Source of the DNA: Kiritimatiellia bacterium
Lineage (GTDB): Bacteria > Verrucomicrobiota > Kiritimatiellia > UBA8416
NCBI GenBank assembly: GCA_007126175.1
Contig: SLBU01000082.1
Span: forward strand, 1 to 5,409
Direction: 5' to 3'
DNA: 5,409 bases
The notes beneath the pieces were generated by a model, which saw only the letters and a program-made list of their open reading frames with translations, made no database searches and was not told the DNA's origin. The number at the start of each line of letters is the position of its first letter. Position 1 is the first letter of the stretch. Shown here in pieces: positions 1 through 5,409 of the stretch. Position numbers and translations under genes: made by a program.

Positions 1-27
1 ACACATCAAAAACCCGCTGGTGAGAAC

Positions 28-229
28 GGGGACACACAATCAAAGACAATGGTGACGGACGGCTATTGGCTACTACGAACGGCGCGAAAGGCACGAAAGC
101 GACAGGATGAGTCCGCCTACACCTTGACCCAGCATGCAACGCGTTTGCTGCGGCTGTGCCTGCCGCAGGTAACCAAAACGCCTCCATCAGCCACAAAACA
201 CGTTGACCCCTCTCAAATTGTCTGTCCCC
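28..229. repeat. Inverted-repeat-bounded segment, possible decayed or non-autonomous mobile element
   Basis: A 13-bp motif, GGGGACACACAAT at 28-40, is repeated in inverted orientation at 217-229 (reverse complement GGGGACAGACAAT) with one mismatch. The repeats bound about 200 bp. Motifs of the GGGGACAGAC kind are, from general knowledge, often found around REP-associated (RAYT/Y1-type) transposase genes in environmental genomes. No transposase domain is visible between the repeats, so this would be a remnant or a non-autonomous element. An open frame from 49 to 285 crosses the right repeat and shows no recognisable domain. The identification as a mobile element is inference; the inverted repeat itself is seen directly. 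Confidence 0.4.
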
Positions 230-260
230 AATCCTCTCCATCACTGGTAGTCTGTCCCCA
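220..260. repeat. Direct repeat GTCTGTCCCCA, two copies 30 bp apart
   Basis: The 11-mer GTCTGTCCCCA occurs at 220-230 and again at 250-260. The first copy is also the right arm of the inverted repeat with 28-40. Two close copies in one orientation plus one opposed copy suggest a short REP-like cluster rather than chance, but the array is too small to classify. Confidence 0.45.
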
Positions 261-328
261 TTTTGCTCGGGAGACTGCCGCATGAAACGGCACGGTAGTA
301 CGAATTTGCAGTATGCACAATACGACGA

Positions 329-1642
329 TCACACAATGATATTGAGCAGGGGGAGGCGGATGTGCTTGCGGGCGGTTTCGCCGGGGAGGCGGTGGAGCTT
401 GCGCCAGACGGGGGTATCGCGCTCGTGTTGGGGGGCTCGCTTGATATAGAGTCCGGTGCCTAGGCAGACCGTGTGCTTGCCAAAGCGGGCTTGTAGTAAA
501 TCCATGGTTTTTCCGAGAGTACGGATCTTCTCGATTTTAAGGGGATCCTCAAAGAGACTGTATTGAAATTGCCGGTCATCGGATAGTCTGGTGAGTACGA
601 CGCCGGTTGCCCGATAGGTGGCTCCGGGGTGATGCAGTTTCCGGAAAAGTTCGCGAACAGCAGGTATGACATCATGCGCACTCTGGACGGTTCGCGACAA
701 GCGTGCTCCGGCGGCGGTTTCCGTATAGTCCTTTGTGCGCAGGGAAACATGGATTTCGAGTGCCCGCAGATGATGCCGGCGGAGTTTGATGCAGGCCGAT
801 TCCAGATTGCGTACCAGCTTGGCGTATACGAAGTCGGGATCACCGGACGGAGCCGAGAAAGTCTTGGTCTTGCTGATGGAGGCTTCGGGGCGCTGCAGCT
901 CCTTGTCGAGCAGCATGACCATATTGCCGCGTAGCTCCTGCCAGATTTCGGCGCCGGGCTTATGCAGCAGCTTGCGAATCCAGGTCTCGGGTCGATTCAC
1001 ATAGTCCCAGGCGGTATGAACGCCGAACTTTGCCAGCAATGCCACGCGGTTCTGTCCGAGGCCCCAGACATCCGCTGTCGGAATCCGCGGCAGGAATTCG
1101 TGGATACGGTTGCCGGGGACTACCGTAAGCCCTGCCGGTTTGCGATAATCCGAGGCGATTTTGGCGAGGCTTTTGGTCAGGCTCAAGCCTATGGAGACGG
1201 TCAGGTCGAGTTCCTGGCAGATGGTTTGCTGGAGATTTCGGGCAATATCGGGATAAGAGCGGCGGAAGTAACTGCGCATACCGGTAATGTCTGCAAACCC
1301 CTCGTCAATGGAATATTCCTCCACTTCGGGGGTGAAGCGACGCATGATCTCGAACATGCGCTTGGACATCAGGCTGTAGGTTTCGTAATCGCTGGGCAGA
1401 ACCACGAGATCCGGGCACAATTTGCGGGCATCCCAGAGATTGACACCGCGTTTGACTCCACGGGCCTTGGCCTCGTAGGAGGCGCAAGCGATAATACCGC
1501 GTTCCTTGCCGGTCACGACGGGTTTCCCTCTTAATTCAGGATTCAGGGCTTGTTCCACGGAGGTAAAAAAAGCATCGCCATCAACATGAAGGATTGCGCG
1601 CGGAAAGCTGTGCATCATGATAGGTGTCGGGGGCGTATTCAT
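329..1642 (-). CDS. dinB: Y-family translesion DNA polymerase (DinB/UmuC family)
   Basis: This is a 437-residue error-prone polymerase that copies past damaged template bases in the cytoplasm. The palm carries the metal-binding Asp21 in HVDGDAFFTSVEQ (residues 19-31) and the catalytic pair Asp113-Glu114 in YSIDEGFADITG (110-121). The fingers motif CASYEAKARGV is at 53-63. A helix-hairpin-helix-like thumb segment WGLGQNRVALL (193-203) precedes the little-finger domain (about 255-355). QYSLF at 360-364 matches the QLxLF-type beta-clamp-binding motif, so access to replication forks should be intact. The length suits the family (E. coli DinB 351, UmuC 422). All catalytic residues are present and there is no frameshift. 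The ATG overlaps the stop of the upstream LexA/UmuD-like gene (ATGA), which implies translational coupling and SOS control; Met9 or Met10 are alternative starts. The N-terminal motifs look more DinB-like while the operon partner is UmuD-like, so the symbol is a family label, not proof of orthology to Pol IV. Confidence 0.93.
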   Translation of the reverse strand: MNTPPTPIMMHSFPRAILHVDGDAFFTSVEQALNPELRGKPVVTGKERGIIACASYEAKARGVKRGVNLWDARKLCPDLVVLPSDYETYSLMSKRMFEIMRRFTPEVEEYSIDEGFADITGMRSYFRRSYPDIARNLQQTICQELDLTVSIGLSLTKSLAKIASDYRKPAGLTVVPGNRIHEFLPRIPTADVWGLGQNRVALLAKFGVHTAWDYVNRPETWIRKLLHKPGAEIWQELRGNMVMLLDKELQRPEASISKTKTFSAPSGDPDFVYAKLVRNLESACIKLRRHHLRALEIHVSLRTKDYTETAAGARLSRTVQSAHDVIPAVRELFRKLHHPGATYRATGVVLTRLSDDRQFQYSLFEDPLKIEKIRTLGKTMDLLQARFGKHTVCLGTGLYIKRAPQHERDTPVWRKLHRLPGETARKHIRLPLLNIIV

Positions 1643-2226
1643 GCATACTTCCGGATAACAGCACGTACGATGCCGCCAATATGCAGGGTCCGGGCTGGGC
1701 GGATACGGGCGTAGCGGGCGTTGGCGGGGTCAAGATAAATGCCCTCGCGATCCTTGCCGTAGTATTTCAGCGTCCATTCGCCGTCGATCTGGGCAATCAC
1801 GATATCGTTCAGCTTGGGTTTTTCGCCCTTTTCCACGAGAACCATATCGCCGGGCTGGATACCGGCATCCTGCATGGAATCGCCCGAAACCGTCAGGATA
1901 TAGGTGGCTTCAGGGCGGCGAACCAGAAATTCATCCAGACTGATGGTGTCGAGCAGCTCTTCTTCGGCAGGCGAGGGGAAGCCGGCCTGGATGGAGCCTA
2001 GCGCCGGAATACTGCCAGTAATCTTGGAAGTAAAGGCAACTTTGCCGCGGCTCGAATGACGCAGATAGCCAAGTTCCACAAGTTGGCGTACGGGACCGTA
2101 GACGGCGTATTTAGATGCATAGCCGAAAATCTGCGCCATTTCCCCGAATGAGGGGGCTCTCCCTTCGGCCCGATAGAATGCACGCAGTTGCTGGATTTTT
2201 TCCTGCATATTGATATGTCTTGGCAT
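1639..2226 (-). CDS. lexA: LexA-family SOS repressor with UmuD-like S24 autopeptidase domain
   Basis: This 195-residue repressor is predicted to bind SOS operators and to cleave itself when RecA filaments form. Residues 8-65 align with the LexA winged helix-turn-helix: GRAPSFGEMAQIFGYAS (22-38) corresponds to the GMPPTRAEIAQRLGFRS region of E. coli LexA, followed by the recognition helix and wing. The C-terminal domain is S24 peptidase: cleavage site Ala81-Gly82, nucleophile Ser117 in VSGDSM, and general-base Lys154 in GEWTLKYY. The linker AGFPSPA (81-87) and downstream text resemble UmuD (QCGFPSPA) more than LexA, so the protein looks like a LexA head on a UmuD body. It may therefore act both as repressor and, once cleaved, as polymerase accessory factor (inference). 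It is first in a two-gene operon with the polymerase, overlapping it by 4 nt. An in-frame TAG four codons upstream excludes a longer form; Met7 is an alternative start. No Shine-Dalgarno sequence is seen. Confidence 0.9.
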   Translation of the reverse strand: MPRHINMQEKIQQLRAFYRAEGRAPSFGEMAQIFGYASKYAVYGPVRQLVELGYLRHSSRGKVAFTSKITGSIPALGSIQAGFPSPAEEELLDTISLDEFLVRRPEATYILTVSGDSMQDAGIQPGDMVLVEKGEKPKLNDIVIAQIDGEWTLKYYGKDREGIYLDPANARYARIRPARTLHIGGIVRAVIRKYA

Positions 2227-2232
2227 ATCACA

Positions 2233-2262
2233 ACACTAAAGCTGTACGAACGTACAATTCAA
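2233..2262 (-). promoter_or_regulatory. Candidate sigma-70 promoter of the repressor-polymerase operon
   Basis: On the minus strand, TTGAAT (2262-2257) is followed by an 18-bp spacer and TAGTGT (2238-2233). The -35 is good (4 of 6) and the -10 weak (3 of 6). The spacer contains the whole palindromic operator. A start point 6-7 nt below the -10 would fall at or next to the ATG at 2226, giving a leaderless or nearly leaderless mRNA, which fits the lack of a Shine-Dalgarno sequence. Confidence 0.4.
2243..2256. promoter_or_regulatory. Candidate LexA operator (SOS box), TGTACG-AA-CGTACA
   Basis: A perfect palindrome with 6-bp arms and a 2-bp centre lies 17 bp upstream of the repressor ATG. Read on the plus strand from 2242 it also fits the E. 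coli layout CTGT-N8-ACAG except for the last base. The TGTAC-N4-GTACA layout resembles cyanobacterial and other non-enteric LexA boxes. It occupies the -10/-35 spacer of the predicted leftward promoter, the expected place for autorepression. The palindrome is seen directly; LexA binding is inferred. Confidence 0.72.
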
Positions 2263-2408
2263 GCAAAAACGTATTCTTTTGCAAAAGTGCGTCCTTGCGG
2301 AAAACTCTTTTTGGCCGGCCTTTTGTTCAGCGTTCAGGATGATGTACGCAAACGCTTAAACGCTCGTGATAAGCAAGCTCTGTCTCATTTCGCCCCATTT
2401 CCCATGCC

Positions 2409-2436
2409 GAAGCGCCCGGAGGGCGCGTTGCGCTTC
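2409..2436. repeat. GC-rich nested inverted repeats (hairpin)
   Basis: GCGCCC (2412-2417) and GGGCGC (2421-2426) form a perfect 6-bp stem with a GGA loop. An overlapping alternative pairs GAAGCGC (2409-2415) with GCGCTTC (2430-2436), 7 bp. There is no following T-tract on either strand, so it is not a standard intrinsic terminator. It sits directly upstream of the candidate -35 of the glycosidase promoter and could be a protein-binding site or an insulator between the divergent units. Confidence 0.45.
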
Positions 2437-2439
2437 TGC

Positions 2440-2469
2440 TTGACGCATCGCCCTCCAGTCCGCTACCTT
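2440..2469 (+). promoter_or_regulatory. Candidate sigma-70 promoter for the small ORF and GH2 gene
   Basis: TTGACG (2440-2445) is a 5-of-6 match to the -35 consensus. After 18 bp comes TACCTT (2464-2469), a weak -10 (3 of 6). The same 18-bp spacing is found in the leftward promoter candidate. Transcription would begin near 2476, at the ATG of the 29-codon ORF, leaving about 90 nt before the GH2 start. Confidence 0.4.
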
Positions 2470-2476
2470 CCGCACC

Positions 2477-2566
2477 ATGAAAACGCCACTTCAGCCCAAT
2501 TCAAGTGGGTCTGTGCCCGTGCTGCCTGAAAAGCGAATTCTTAGCCATTTCGAGGTGAGCAAGTAA
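2477..2566 (+). CDS. Possible 29-residue leader peptide upstream of the glycosidase
   Basis: ATG at 2477 opens 29 codons ending with TAA at 2564-2566, one base before the GH2 ATG at 2568. The peptide runs MKTPLQPNSSGSVPVLP then a basic and hydrophobic tail ending in HFEVSK. No domain, signal peptide or homologue is recognised. The Shine-Dalgarno of the GH2 gene (GAGGTGAG, 2552-2559) lies inside its last codons, so translation of this ORF could affect GH2 initiation by coupling. It has no ribosome binding site of its own; a leaderless start from the predicted promoter would explain that. It could equally be chance, as 29 codons is short. Confidence 0.3.
   Translation: MKTPLQPNSSGSVPVLPEKRILSHFEVSK
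2552..2559 (+). promoter_or_regulatory. Ribosome binding site of the GH2 gene
   Basis: GAGGTGAG complements the 16S rRNA tail well and ends 8 nt before the ATG at 2568. In-frame TGA at 2556-2558 rules out any start further upstream. A second, weaker AGAGGA (2642-2647) precedes Met29 (2652), so initiation there cannot be fully excluded, but the first site is stronger. Confidence 0.65.
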
Positions 2567-2567
2567 C

Positions 2568-5409
2568 ATGAAAACGGCTTCACCCAACAGAGACGAGCGG
2601 CGTTGTATCGATACGCATCTGCACCCCGGCTCATGGCAAAAAGAGGACTCGATGATATTGCCACGAAAAATTGCCCCGCTTGATCAGGATTGGTTCTTCC
2701 ACAAAGGTGACATCGAAGGGGCTCTTCCCGTTGGTACGCCGCTTACCGATTGGCGGTGGTGTCTGGAGCCTACGGGCGAATCAAATGCCAGAAGGATGAC
2801 TGCCGTGGGGCTGGATACATCAGGCGATGACTGGCACAGCGGATTCCCCCTGGATATTGACGGAAACTGGACTGCTTGGTTCCGCACGGAGATCTCGGGA
2901 GACACGGCTTCTCGACCAGCGATTGCGTTCGATGGTCTCAAACAACTGGTCGTTCTCTATGTGAATGGCAGACGAATCTGCCGGATCGAAGGACGCAGTC
3001 AGATATTTCTGGCTGAATTGGACACGTTCTGGAAGGCTGATGAGGTCAACGCTATTGCCCTGTTCCTGAAAGCGTCAGGCGAGGACTTCGGTATGGGGCA
3101 GATTCGTTTCTTCGATCTGGATAAGCTGGTTGTGCCGAAGGGCAGCCCAGTGAATCCGGACTACGACCACAGCGACTGGGAATCCGTGGAAGTCCCGCAT
3201 GACTATGTCGTTGAGGGGCCTGTGACGGACAACGGGGCCGATGGATATGAACGGGAGGTCGGATGGTATCGAAGGGTGATTCATATTTCTGAGCCGCTCG
3301 GCAACAAGCGCCGCTGGCTGGAGTTTGATGGTGTATATCGTCAAAGCCGGTTCTGGTTGAATGGCAAATACGTCACGATCCATAACAGCGGCTATGTTGG
3401 CTGCCGTGTGGATGTTACGAATCTCTTGAAGCAGGGCGAGAATGTTGTAACCGTGTGTGTTGATCCGCGGCGCGTCGAAGGCTGGTGGTACGACGGTGGA
3501 GGCATATACCGGCACGTGCGCATGGTTACCGTGGACCCTGTTCATATTGTGCCGGATGGCGTGTTTGTGTCTTCGATTGTTCCTGACCCCAAGGACGGGC
3601 GTACGGCTCCGGCGGATGTGGTCGTCAAAACGACTCTCCGCAGCTTCACCGGCCAGGAGGTGGCGGTAACGATTATCAATGAGGTCGTCGATGCCGATGG
3701 GCGGGTGATCGCAGGGAGTGAAGAGATTCGCATGCTCTGCGACGGTGAGTTGAACGTAGAGCAGTCGATTTCCATGGAAGAGGCAAACCTTTGGTCGTGT
3801 GAACACCCGAACCTGTACAGCATGCGTACAATTGTAAGGATAGGGCAGCAGGTCGTTGATCGTCTCAATACGACTTTTGGTGTGCGCAAGGTGGAATTTG
3901 ACTCAGAACGCGGGTTCCTGCTGAATGGCAACGTGGTGAAGATCAAGGGCACCTGCAATCACGAAACGCATGCGGGTGTGGGGTTGGCAATTCCCGACCG
4001 GCTGCATGTGTGGCGACTTGAGCAGCTCAAGAAGATGGGTGGCAATGCATATCGCTGTGCGCATAATGCAAATTCGCCGATCCTATATGAGGCATGCGAC
4101 CGGATGGGTATTCTTGTCATGGACGAGTTTCGCCATTTTGATGATGCGTATACGATGAAGGTGACCGAGAACGCGAGCCTCGACAACCTGGATGACTTCC
4201 TCAACCAGGTCCGCCGCAACAGAAATCATCCCAGCATCATTCTGTGGAGCGTGTGTAACGAGGAAGGCGTGGTGCAGAACAGTCCTCTTGGCGCCGGACT
4301 CGCGGCTGTACTCCGAAACCTAATCAATACGCATGATGGCACAAGGCTCACAACCGCCGCGGTGAACCAGTGGTTCATGGATACCGGCACGTGTGCATCT
4401 GTTGATGTGGTGGGATTCAATTACATGAGCTATGAATATGACGCGGCGCATGTGAGGTTCCCGCATAAGCCATGTATCGGCACAGAGACATCTGCCGAAA
4501 TGGCGACTCGAGGCTTCTATGACCGCACGCGTATTCCCAAAGGAGGGCATAACGCGGGGCCGGACATATTCGGCAATGTGAACGTTGGCTGGCTCAGCGC
4601 CTACAGTGAGAACCGCTGCGGCTGGGGGGAAGTGAGTGAGTCGGCATGGAAAAATGTGGTTGAACGGCTGTGGATGTCCGGCTACTTCGTTTGGACAGGG
4701 TTCGACTACAAGGGTGAGCCTACACCGTTCTCTCAGCCGAAACAGCCAAGCATCAGCTCGCAGTTCGGAATCCTTGACACCTGTGGGTTCCCCAAAGATG
4801 TCTACTGGTACTATAGATCATGGTGGGGTTCAGAACCGGTCATTCATGTGTTCCCGCATTGGAACTGGCAGGGCAGGGAAGGGGAGACGATCGACGTCTG
4901 GGTCCACAGCAACTGCGAAACTGTAGAGTTGTTCCTGAACGGAAGATCGCTTGGCGAAAAGGGCATGGCGATAAACTCCCATCTCGAGTGGGAAGTTGCC
5001 TATGTCCCCGGGAAACTTGAGGCACGGGGCAGGACTACAGATGGCAAGGTGATCAGTGACGTGGTTGAGACGACTGGTGAACCGGACGGTATTGGGCTGG
5101 AACCGGACCGTACCGAACTCATTGCAGATGGACAGGATCTCGCCTGGGTTGGTGTATCGATCCTGGATGACAACGAGCGCGTTGTCGCTACGGCCAACAA
5201 CATGGTTCACTTCTCAGTGACGGGACCAGCTAGGATCCTGGGAGTCGGCAATGGCGATCCTTCATGCCATGAGCCGGACAAGGCAGAGAAGCGATCAGCT
5301 TTCAACGGGCACTGCATGGTTCTGGTTCAAACACTGAGGCAGGCAGGGAATATCACGTTGAAGGCCGAAGCCGATGGACTCTGTTCGACATCAGTGAAAT
5401 TCGAAAGCA
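2568..5409 (+). CDS. Glycoside hydrolase family 2, probable beta-galactosidase (3' end outside window)
   Basis: The frame is open for 947 codons to the window edge. The enzyme should remove non-reducing beta-linked sugars, most likely galactose, by the retaining mechanism. Domains in order: an unusual N-terminal region (1-200, see findings); the GH2 sugar-binding jelly roll (about 200-322; VPHDYVVEGP 209-218 and WWYDGGGIYR 306-315); an Ig-like domain (about 325-440); a TIM barrel (about 445-755); a DUF4982-type domain (about 756-825); and a C-terminal Ig-like GH2 C5-type domain (about 838 onward). The acid/base is Glu565 in SVCNEE and the nucleophile Glu640 in IGTETSAE. Other family blocks are GTCNHETHAGVG (461-472), AHNANSP (498-504), VMDEFRHF (517-524) and WTGFDYKGEPTP (709-720). 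The N-terminus is polar with no signal peptide, which suggests cytoplasmic action on imported oligosaccharides. Domain content suggests only a short C-terminal stretch is missing. Beta-glucuronidase or another GH2 activity cannot be excluded. Confidence 0.93.
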   Translation, partial: MKTASPNRDERRCIDTHLHPGSWQKEDSMILPRKIAPLDQDWFFHKGDIEGALPVGTPLTDWRWCLEPTGESNARRMTAVGLDTSGDDWHSGFPLDIDGNWTAWFRTEISGDTASRPAIAFDGLKQLVVLYVNGRRICRIEGRSQIFLAELDTFWKADEVNAIALFLKASGEDFGMGQIRFFDLDKLVVPKGSPVNPDYDHSDWESVEVPHDYVVEGPVTDNGADGYEREVGWYRRVIHISEPLGNKRRWLEFDGVYRQSRFWLNGKYVTIHNSGYVGCRVDVTNLLKQGENVVTVCVDPRRVEGWWYDGGGIYRHVRMVTVDPVHIVPDGVFVSSIVPDPKDGRTAPADVVVKTTLRSFTGQEVAVTIINEVVDADGRVIAGSEEIRMLCDGELNVEQSISMEEANLWSCEHPNLYSMRTIVRIGQQVVDRLNTTFGVRKVEFDSERGFLLNGNVVKIKGTCNHETHAGVGLAIPDRLHVWRLEQLKKMGGNAYRCAHNANSPILYEACDRMGILVMDEFRHFDDAYTMKVTENASLDNLDDFLNQVRRNRNHPSIILWSVCNEEGVVQNSPLGAGLAAVLRNLINTHDGTRLTTAAVNQWFMDTGTCASVDVVGFNYMSYEYDAAHVRFPHKPCIGTETSAEMATRGFYDRTRIPKGGHNAGPDIFGNVNVGWLSAYSENRCGWGEVSESAWKNVVERLWMSGYFVWTGFDYKGEPTPFSQPKQPSISSQFGILDTCGFPKDVYWYYRSWWGSEPVIHVFPHWNWQGREGETIDVWVHSNCETVELFLNGRSLGEKGMAINSHLEWEVAYVPGKLEARGRTTDGKVISDVVETTGEPDGIGLEPDRTELIADGQDLAWVGVSILDDNERVVATANNMVHFSVTGPARILGVGNGDPSCHEPDKAEKRSAFNGHCMVLVQTLRQAGNITLKAEADGLCSTSVKFES

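Larger units (their letters stand above)
1..328. other. Gene-poor left flank, no convincing coding sequence
   Basis: Apart from the GGGGACAGAC-type repeats, nothing recognisable is seen. The one open frame of any length (49-285, plus strand, 78 codons) has low-complexity basic and Ser/Pro-rich content, lacks a ribosome binding site, and its C-terminal part (…QIVCPQSS… and …LVVCPHF…) is just translation of the two TCTGTCCCC repeats. No U-tract hairpin that could end the leftward polymerase transcript is visible between 286 and 328. The stretch may be intergenic DNA downstream of a gene lying outside the window. Confidence 0.5.
2227..2567. other. Divergent regulatory region between the SOS operon and the glycosidase gene
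   Basis: These 341 bp separate two outward-facing genes. Going right they hold the SOS-type palindrome (2243-2256), an AT-richer stretch with a GGCCGGCC palindrome (2313-2320), a repeated AAACGCT element (2350-2364), a GC-rich nested hairpin (2409-2436), a TTGACG promoter candidate (2440-2469) and a 29-codon ORF (2477-2566). No RNA gene was recognised. A 113-codon frame at 2188-2529 on the plus strand crosses the operator and the repressor gene and is not believed. Confidence 0.6.

Noticed and set aside
49..285. 78-codon open frame on the plus strand
   Set aside because: No ribosome binding site or recognisable domain is present, and the C-terminal part is translation of the GTCTGTCCCCA repeats.
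276..292. TGCCG…CGGCA stem as a terminator for the polymerase operon
   Set aside because: The stem has only 5 bp with a 7-nt loop and no T-tract follows on the minus strand.
962..1534. 190-codon open frame on the plus strand within the polymerase gene
   Set aside because: It lies antisense to a polymerase with intact motifs and has no family features of its own.
1624..2001. 125-codon open frame on the plus strand opposite the repressor gene
   Set aside because: It is antisense to the S24 peptidase domain, whose catalytic residues are intact, and is a coding shadow.
2313..2320. GGCCGGCC palindrome flanked by T-runs as an intrinsic terminator
   Set aside because: A palindrome without a loop cannot form a stable hairpin of this kind, and no gene ends just before it on either strand.
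2188..2529. 113-codon open frame on the plus strand across the divergent region
   Set aside because: It would run through the repressor start, the SOS palindrome and the promoters, and the peptide has no recognisable features.
3075..3806. 243-codon open frame on the minus strand inside the GH2 gene
   Set aside because: It is antisense to well-conserved GH2 blocks, which are continuous in the plus frame.

Overview
The window is about 5.4 kb of moderately GC-rich bacterial DNA. It holds two divergent transcription units on either side of a regulatory region of about 340 bp, with a gene-poor stretch at the left edge. The gene content is a LexA/UmuD-type repressor in one operon with a Y-family polymerase, next to a very large family 2 glycoside hydrolase (GH2) of the DUF4982 type. 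This combination suggests a carbohydrate-degrading anaerobe of the Verrucomicrobiota/Kiritimatiellota/Lentisphaerota or Bacteroidota kind. That placement is an inference from gene content and is not proven by any marker gene here.

Positions 1-328 contain no convincing gene. They carry copies of a GGGGACAGAC-type motif: one 13-bp inverted pair with a single mismatch, and a direct pair 30 bp apart. This resembles the edges of a decayed or non-autonomous mobile element. Positions 329-2226 (minus strand) are a damage-response operon. The first gene is a 195-aa self-cleaving repressor with a LexA-like winged helix fused to a UmuD-like S24 peptidase. It overlaps by 4 nt (ATGA) a 437-aa translesion polymerase with intact catalytic acidic residues and a beta-clamp-binding motif. 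A perfect TGTACG-AA-CGTACA palindrome lies inside the predicted promoter of the repressor gene, so the repressor probably controls its own operon.

Positions 2227-2567 are the divergent intergenic region. It holds the SOS-type operator, a GC-rich nested hairpin, a candidate sigma-70 promoter facing right, and a possible 29-codon leader ORF that stops one base before the next gene. Positions 2568-5409 (plus strand) are a GH2 enzyme, probably a beta-galactosidase, open for 947 codons and cut off by the window end close to its expected C-terminus. It has an additional beta-sandwich-like stretch of about 145 residues near its N-terminus and no visible signal peptide.

The two halves have no evident functional link: one is mutagenic DNA-damage tolerance, the other glycan utilisation. 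The most notable points are the LexA/UmuD hybrid with its operator in the promoter spacer, the two promoters that both predict transcripts starting at or next to an ATG, and the small ORF coupled to the GH2 start.
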